DNA of 64,000 nucleotides from CAVOGJ01 sp963700865 (GTDB lineage Bacteria; Planctomycetota; Planctomycetia; Pirellulales; Pirellulaceae), in NCBI GenBank assembly GCA_963700865.1, contig CAVOZC010000023.1, positions 222,782-286,781 on the forward strand, in the 5' to 3' direction. This document shows positions 61,847 through 64,000 of the stretch, piece by piece; the stretch's first letter is position 1; every line of letters starts with the position of its first letter. A program made the position numbers and the translations under genes. A model generated the notes under the pieces. That model saw only the letters and a program-made list of their open reading frames with translations, had not been told where the DNA came from and did not search any database.

Positions 61847-63003
61847 GGCAGCGTCTGCACCTCCACCGATAGCACGCTCGGCAGATCCCGCACAATCGTG
61901 GTCCAATGATCGCCTCCGTCGGCAGACACATACACCTGGCCGCCGGTGGTGCCAAAGTAGATGCCACACTCATCCAGCGTATCGGTGGCCATGGCATCAC
62001 GGAGCACGTTGACGTAACAGTGCTGCTGGGGCAGTCCTGCCGTGAGGGGCTCCCAGTCCGTTCCTCCCGTGCGGCTGCGAAAGACGCGGAGCTTGCCCTC
62101 GTGGACGTAATGCTCGGAGTCGCTCGTGATCGGGATCACGTAAACCGTCTCCGGTTCGTGAGCATGCACTTCAATCGGAAATCCAAAGTCGGTCGGTAGA
62201 TTGCCGCTGATGTTGGTCCACAGGTCACCCGCATTGTCGGTTCGCATCACATTCCAATGTAACTGCATGAAGACGACGTCCGGCCGCGATGGGTGCAGGG
62301 CGAGCCGATGCACGCAGTAGCCGATTTCGGCGTTGGGGTCCGGCAGGTATTTCGATTTGAGGCCCCGATTGATGGGCTTCCAGGTCGCACCGCCATCGTC
62401 GCTGCGAAACGCGCCCGCCGCCGAGATGGCGACATAGATCCGCGATGGATTGGCCGGATCGAGCAGAATTGTATGCAGCCCCATGCCTCCGGCGCCCGGT
62501 TGCCATTGCGAGCCCTGTTGGTCGCGCAGGCTCGGCAGTTCCCGCCAGGTCGTGCCGCCGTCGGCCGAGCGAAACAGCGCCGCGTCTTCCACGCCGGCGT
62601 AGACGGTGTCGCGGTCGGTCCACGATGGTTCCAAATGCCAGACCCGCTTGAATTCCCACGGATGGGGCGTGCCGTCGTACCACATGTGGGTGCCCGGGTT
62701 CCCCTCGTAAACAAACTTGTTGCTGACTCCCGCTGGCTGCCCGGGCTCGGCGAGCGGCGTTTCACCCCCCGGCTGTTCCCAGGTCGCGCCCCCGTCGTTT
62801 GAACGCTGAATGACCTGACCAAACCAGTCGCTGCACTGGGACGCATAGATGCGATCCTGGTCGACGGGGGAACCCTTCATGTGATAGATCGACCAGCCGG
62901 CAAATAAGGGGCCGGTCACATCCCATCGTTCCCGCTTGCCATCCGCGGAGAGGATAAACGCACCTTTTTTTGTCCCGACGAGTACACGTACCGTGCTCAT
63001 CAT
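61843..63003 (-). CDS. Asp-box (BNR/sortilin-like) beta-propeller protein
   Basis: 386 aa. Repeated Asp-box hairpins (SNDGGATW, SADGGTTW, SDDGGATW, SADGGDHW) and propeller blades with the VGTKKGAFILSADGKRERW opening. No sialidase Arg triad is evident, so enzyme activity is not assumed. There is no signal peptide, which fits a cytosolic partner of the MoaD-like protein encoded by the overlapping gene. ATG 63003 has GGGGAGG five bases upstream; ATG 63000 is also possible. I recall such propeller/MoaD pairs in many bacteria, but no function is known to me. Confidence 0.85.
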   Translation of the reverse strand: MMSTVRVLVGTKKGAFILSADGKRERWDVTGPLFAGWSIYHMKGSPVDQDRIYASQCSDWFGQVIQRSNDGGATWEQPGGETPLAEPGQPAGVSNKFVYEGNPGTHMWYDGTPHPWEFKRVWHLEPSWTDRDTVYAGVEDAALFRSADGGTTWRELPSLRDQQGSQWQPGAGGMGLHTILLDPANPSRIYVAISAAGAFRSDDGGATWKPINRGLKSKYLPDPNAEIGYCVHRLALHPSRPDVVFMQLHWNVMRTDNAGDLWTNISGNLPTDFGFPIEVHAHEPETVYVIPITSDSEHYVHEGKLRVFRSRTGGTDWEPLTAGLPQQHCYVNVLRDAMATDTLDECGIYFGTTGGQVYVSADGGDHWTTIVRDLPSVLSVEVQTLP

Positions 63004-63194
63004 CGCGGCCTCCCCAGGAAGGAAATCGGAACGGAGCAGCAAACGACCCTGGCAATCTACCGCGGGTTTTCCGCTTCGTCGACTGGCGCTCCGCACCATG
63101 TCGAGCCACATCCGGTGGGAGCCACGCCCCCCGCGTGGTAACTTACGACAGGTCTGGGGAGTGGAACGAGTTGTTCGTGAGAAGGTCAACGGCC

Positions 63195-63779
63195 ATGGAA
63201 GCACTGCTCGCCGCGCTGGTCGGGGTGGGACTGGCCGCCTCCTGCGGTTTTCGCGTGTTTGTCCCGTTGCTGGTGGTCAGCGCGGCAGCTCAGGGTGGTT
63301 ATCTTGCGTTGGCTCCCGGCTTCGATTGGTTGGGGACCTGGACCGCGCTGCTGGCCTTTGCGGTGGCCGCGGTGCTTGAGAGCCTGGCGTATTACATCCC
63401 CTGGCTCGACAACCTGCTCGACACGATCGCCAGCCCGCTCGCCGTGGTTGCCGGCATCCTGTTGTTTGCGGCGTCGATGACGGAAATGGACCCCTTTCTG
63501 AAGTGGTCGCTGGCGATTATCGCGGGTGGTGGCTCGGCGGCCATCGTGCAGGGAGGTACCGTCTTGACTCGCGCGGCTTCGACCACGACGACGGGCGGAT
63601 TGGCCAATTTCGTGTTCTCGACATTGGAGACGATCGCCGGGTTCTTCTTCTCGATGATGTCGGTGATCGTTCCCGTGTTGGCCATTGGTTTGCTGATCGG
63701 TATCGTCGGCGGGATGTACTACGTGGGACGGAAGGTCATGCGCAGCTTGTTGTTCCGCAACGACCGGTCCGTTTCGTGA
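63195..63779 (+). CDS. DUF4126 membrane protein
   Basis: 194 aa, all membrane: opening LLAALVGVGLAASCGFRVFVPLLVVS, then VLESLAYYIPWLDNLLDTIASPLAVVAGIL, GGGSAAIVQGGTVLTRAAST and a C-terminal span before a basic end. This is the DUF4126 pattern, a family of unknown function. ATG 63195 begins the first span; AGAAGG lies about nine bases before it. It is divergent from the Asp-box gene. Confidence 0.85.
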   Translation: MEALLAALVGVGLAASCGFRVFVPLLVVSAAAQGGYLALAPGFDWLGTWTALLAFAVAAVLESLAYYIPWLDNLLDTIASPLAVVAGILLFAASMTEMDPFLKWSLAIIAGGGSAAIVQGGTVLTRAASTTTTGGLANFVFSTLETIAGFFFSMMSVIVPVLAIGLLIGIVGGMYYVGRKVMRSLLFRNDRSVS

Positions 63780-63929
63780 GCGGCTGGCGGCCGTGATCGC
63801 GGCCAAGACGGCGAAAAACCACGGGTCTTGGCCGGCTAGGAGCGGAAGGGGAGCGGGCTTTGCAAATTGCCAGGATCGCCGCGGATGACCGGTGGGAAAT
63901 GTTCGGCGGTTGTTTTAAAATAAGGGCAC

Positions 63930-64000
63930 GGGCGATTGGCTCAGTTGGTTAGAGCGCCGCATTCACATTGCGGAGGCCACTGGTTCGAATCCAGTATCGC
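63930..64000 (+). tRNA. tRNA-Val (anticodon CAC), 3' end cut by window edge
   Basis: Acceptor GGGCGAT (63930-63936), D-arm GCTC...GAGC, anticodon stem CCGCA/TGCGG around the loop TTCACAT (anticodon CAC, reads GUG), and T-arm ACTGG-TTCGAAT-CCAGT. The window ends at ATCGC of the 3' acceptor strand, so the last bases and discriminator are missing. Confidence 0.93.

Noticed and set aside
61843..63003. Sialidase annotation for the Asp-box protein
   Set aside because: Asp-boxes occur in many propellers. The catalytic Arg triad and Tyr/Glu pair of sialidases are not evident.

Overview
The window looks like chromosomal DNA from a planctomycete, most likely of the Pirellulales group. The evidence is of several kinds: very long exoproteins with a basic N-terminus and an L-E-x-L-E-x-R motif, dockerin pairs of the form D-x-N-x-D-G-x-x-x-P-L-D-A-L-L-V-I-N, GEVED repeats, a BBP7-type barrel, PVC-type dehydrogenase and cytochrome modules, and a PEP-CTERM protein. 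No rRNA and no replication or mobilisation gene is seen. A tRNA-Val is cut by the right edge.

Layout. 1-2410: the tail of a probable FAD oxidoreductase and a type III polyketide synthase, convergent with a prenyltransferase/squalene-cyclase-like protein. 2438-34849 (minus strand): an extracellular block with a matrixin-like protease carrying PEP-CTERM, three giant exoproteins (about 3580, 3190 and 2130 codons), a BBP7 barrel and a porin. 35428-40740 (plus): a cadherin/cohesin-like/dockerin exoprotein with a clear terminator, then a nucleoside-type MFS transporter. 41221-45256: an overlapping heme-domain and PVC-dehydrogenase gene pair, then a small secreted protein. 45257-47200: repeats, a 132-bp inverted-repeat element, DUF3592, Hpt, and a PEP-CTERM gene remnant. 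47205-53004: ABC exporter, SPFH protein, truncated SDR, Tex. 53129-59398 (minus): a persulfide/sulfur-detoxification operon under an ArsR regulator with a visible promoter and operator. 59685-64000: old-yellow-enzyme homologue, DUF2256 protein, a 547-bp relative of the 132-bp element holding ten 46-bp units, a MoaD-like/Asp-box pair, DUF4126 and tRNA-Val.

The sulfur operon reads as one pathway. Two YeeE/YedE subunits import sulfur, rhodanese and CoA-disulfide-reductase-like enzymes pass and reduce persulfide sulfur, an ETHE1-like dioxygenase-rhodanese makes sulfite, and a TauE/SafE protein exports it. The exoproteins share one N-terminal motif and one dockerin type. Two of them also carry cohesin-like modules, so a surface assembly built on cohesin-dockerin contacts is a reasonable inference.

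Caution on quality: at least 17 single-gene frame breaks are visible, about one per 4 kb. Many lie in homopolymers, and they run in both directions. Most are probably sequence errors, so I annotate the broken reading frames as single genes and give the break points.
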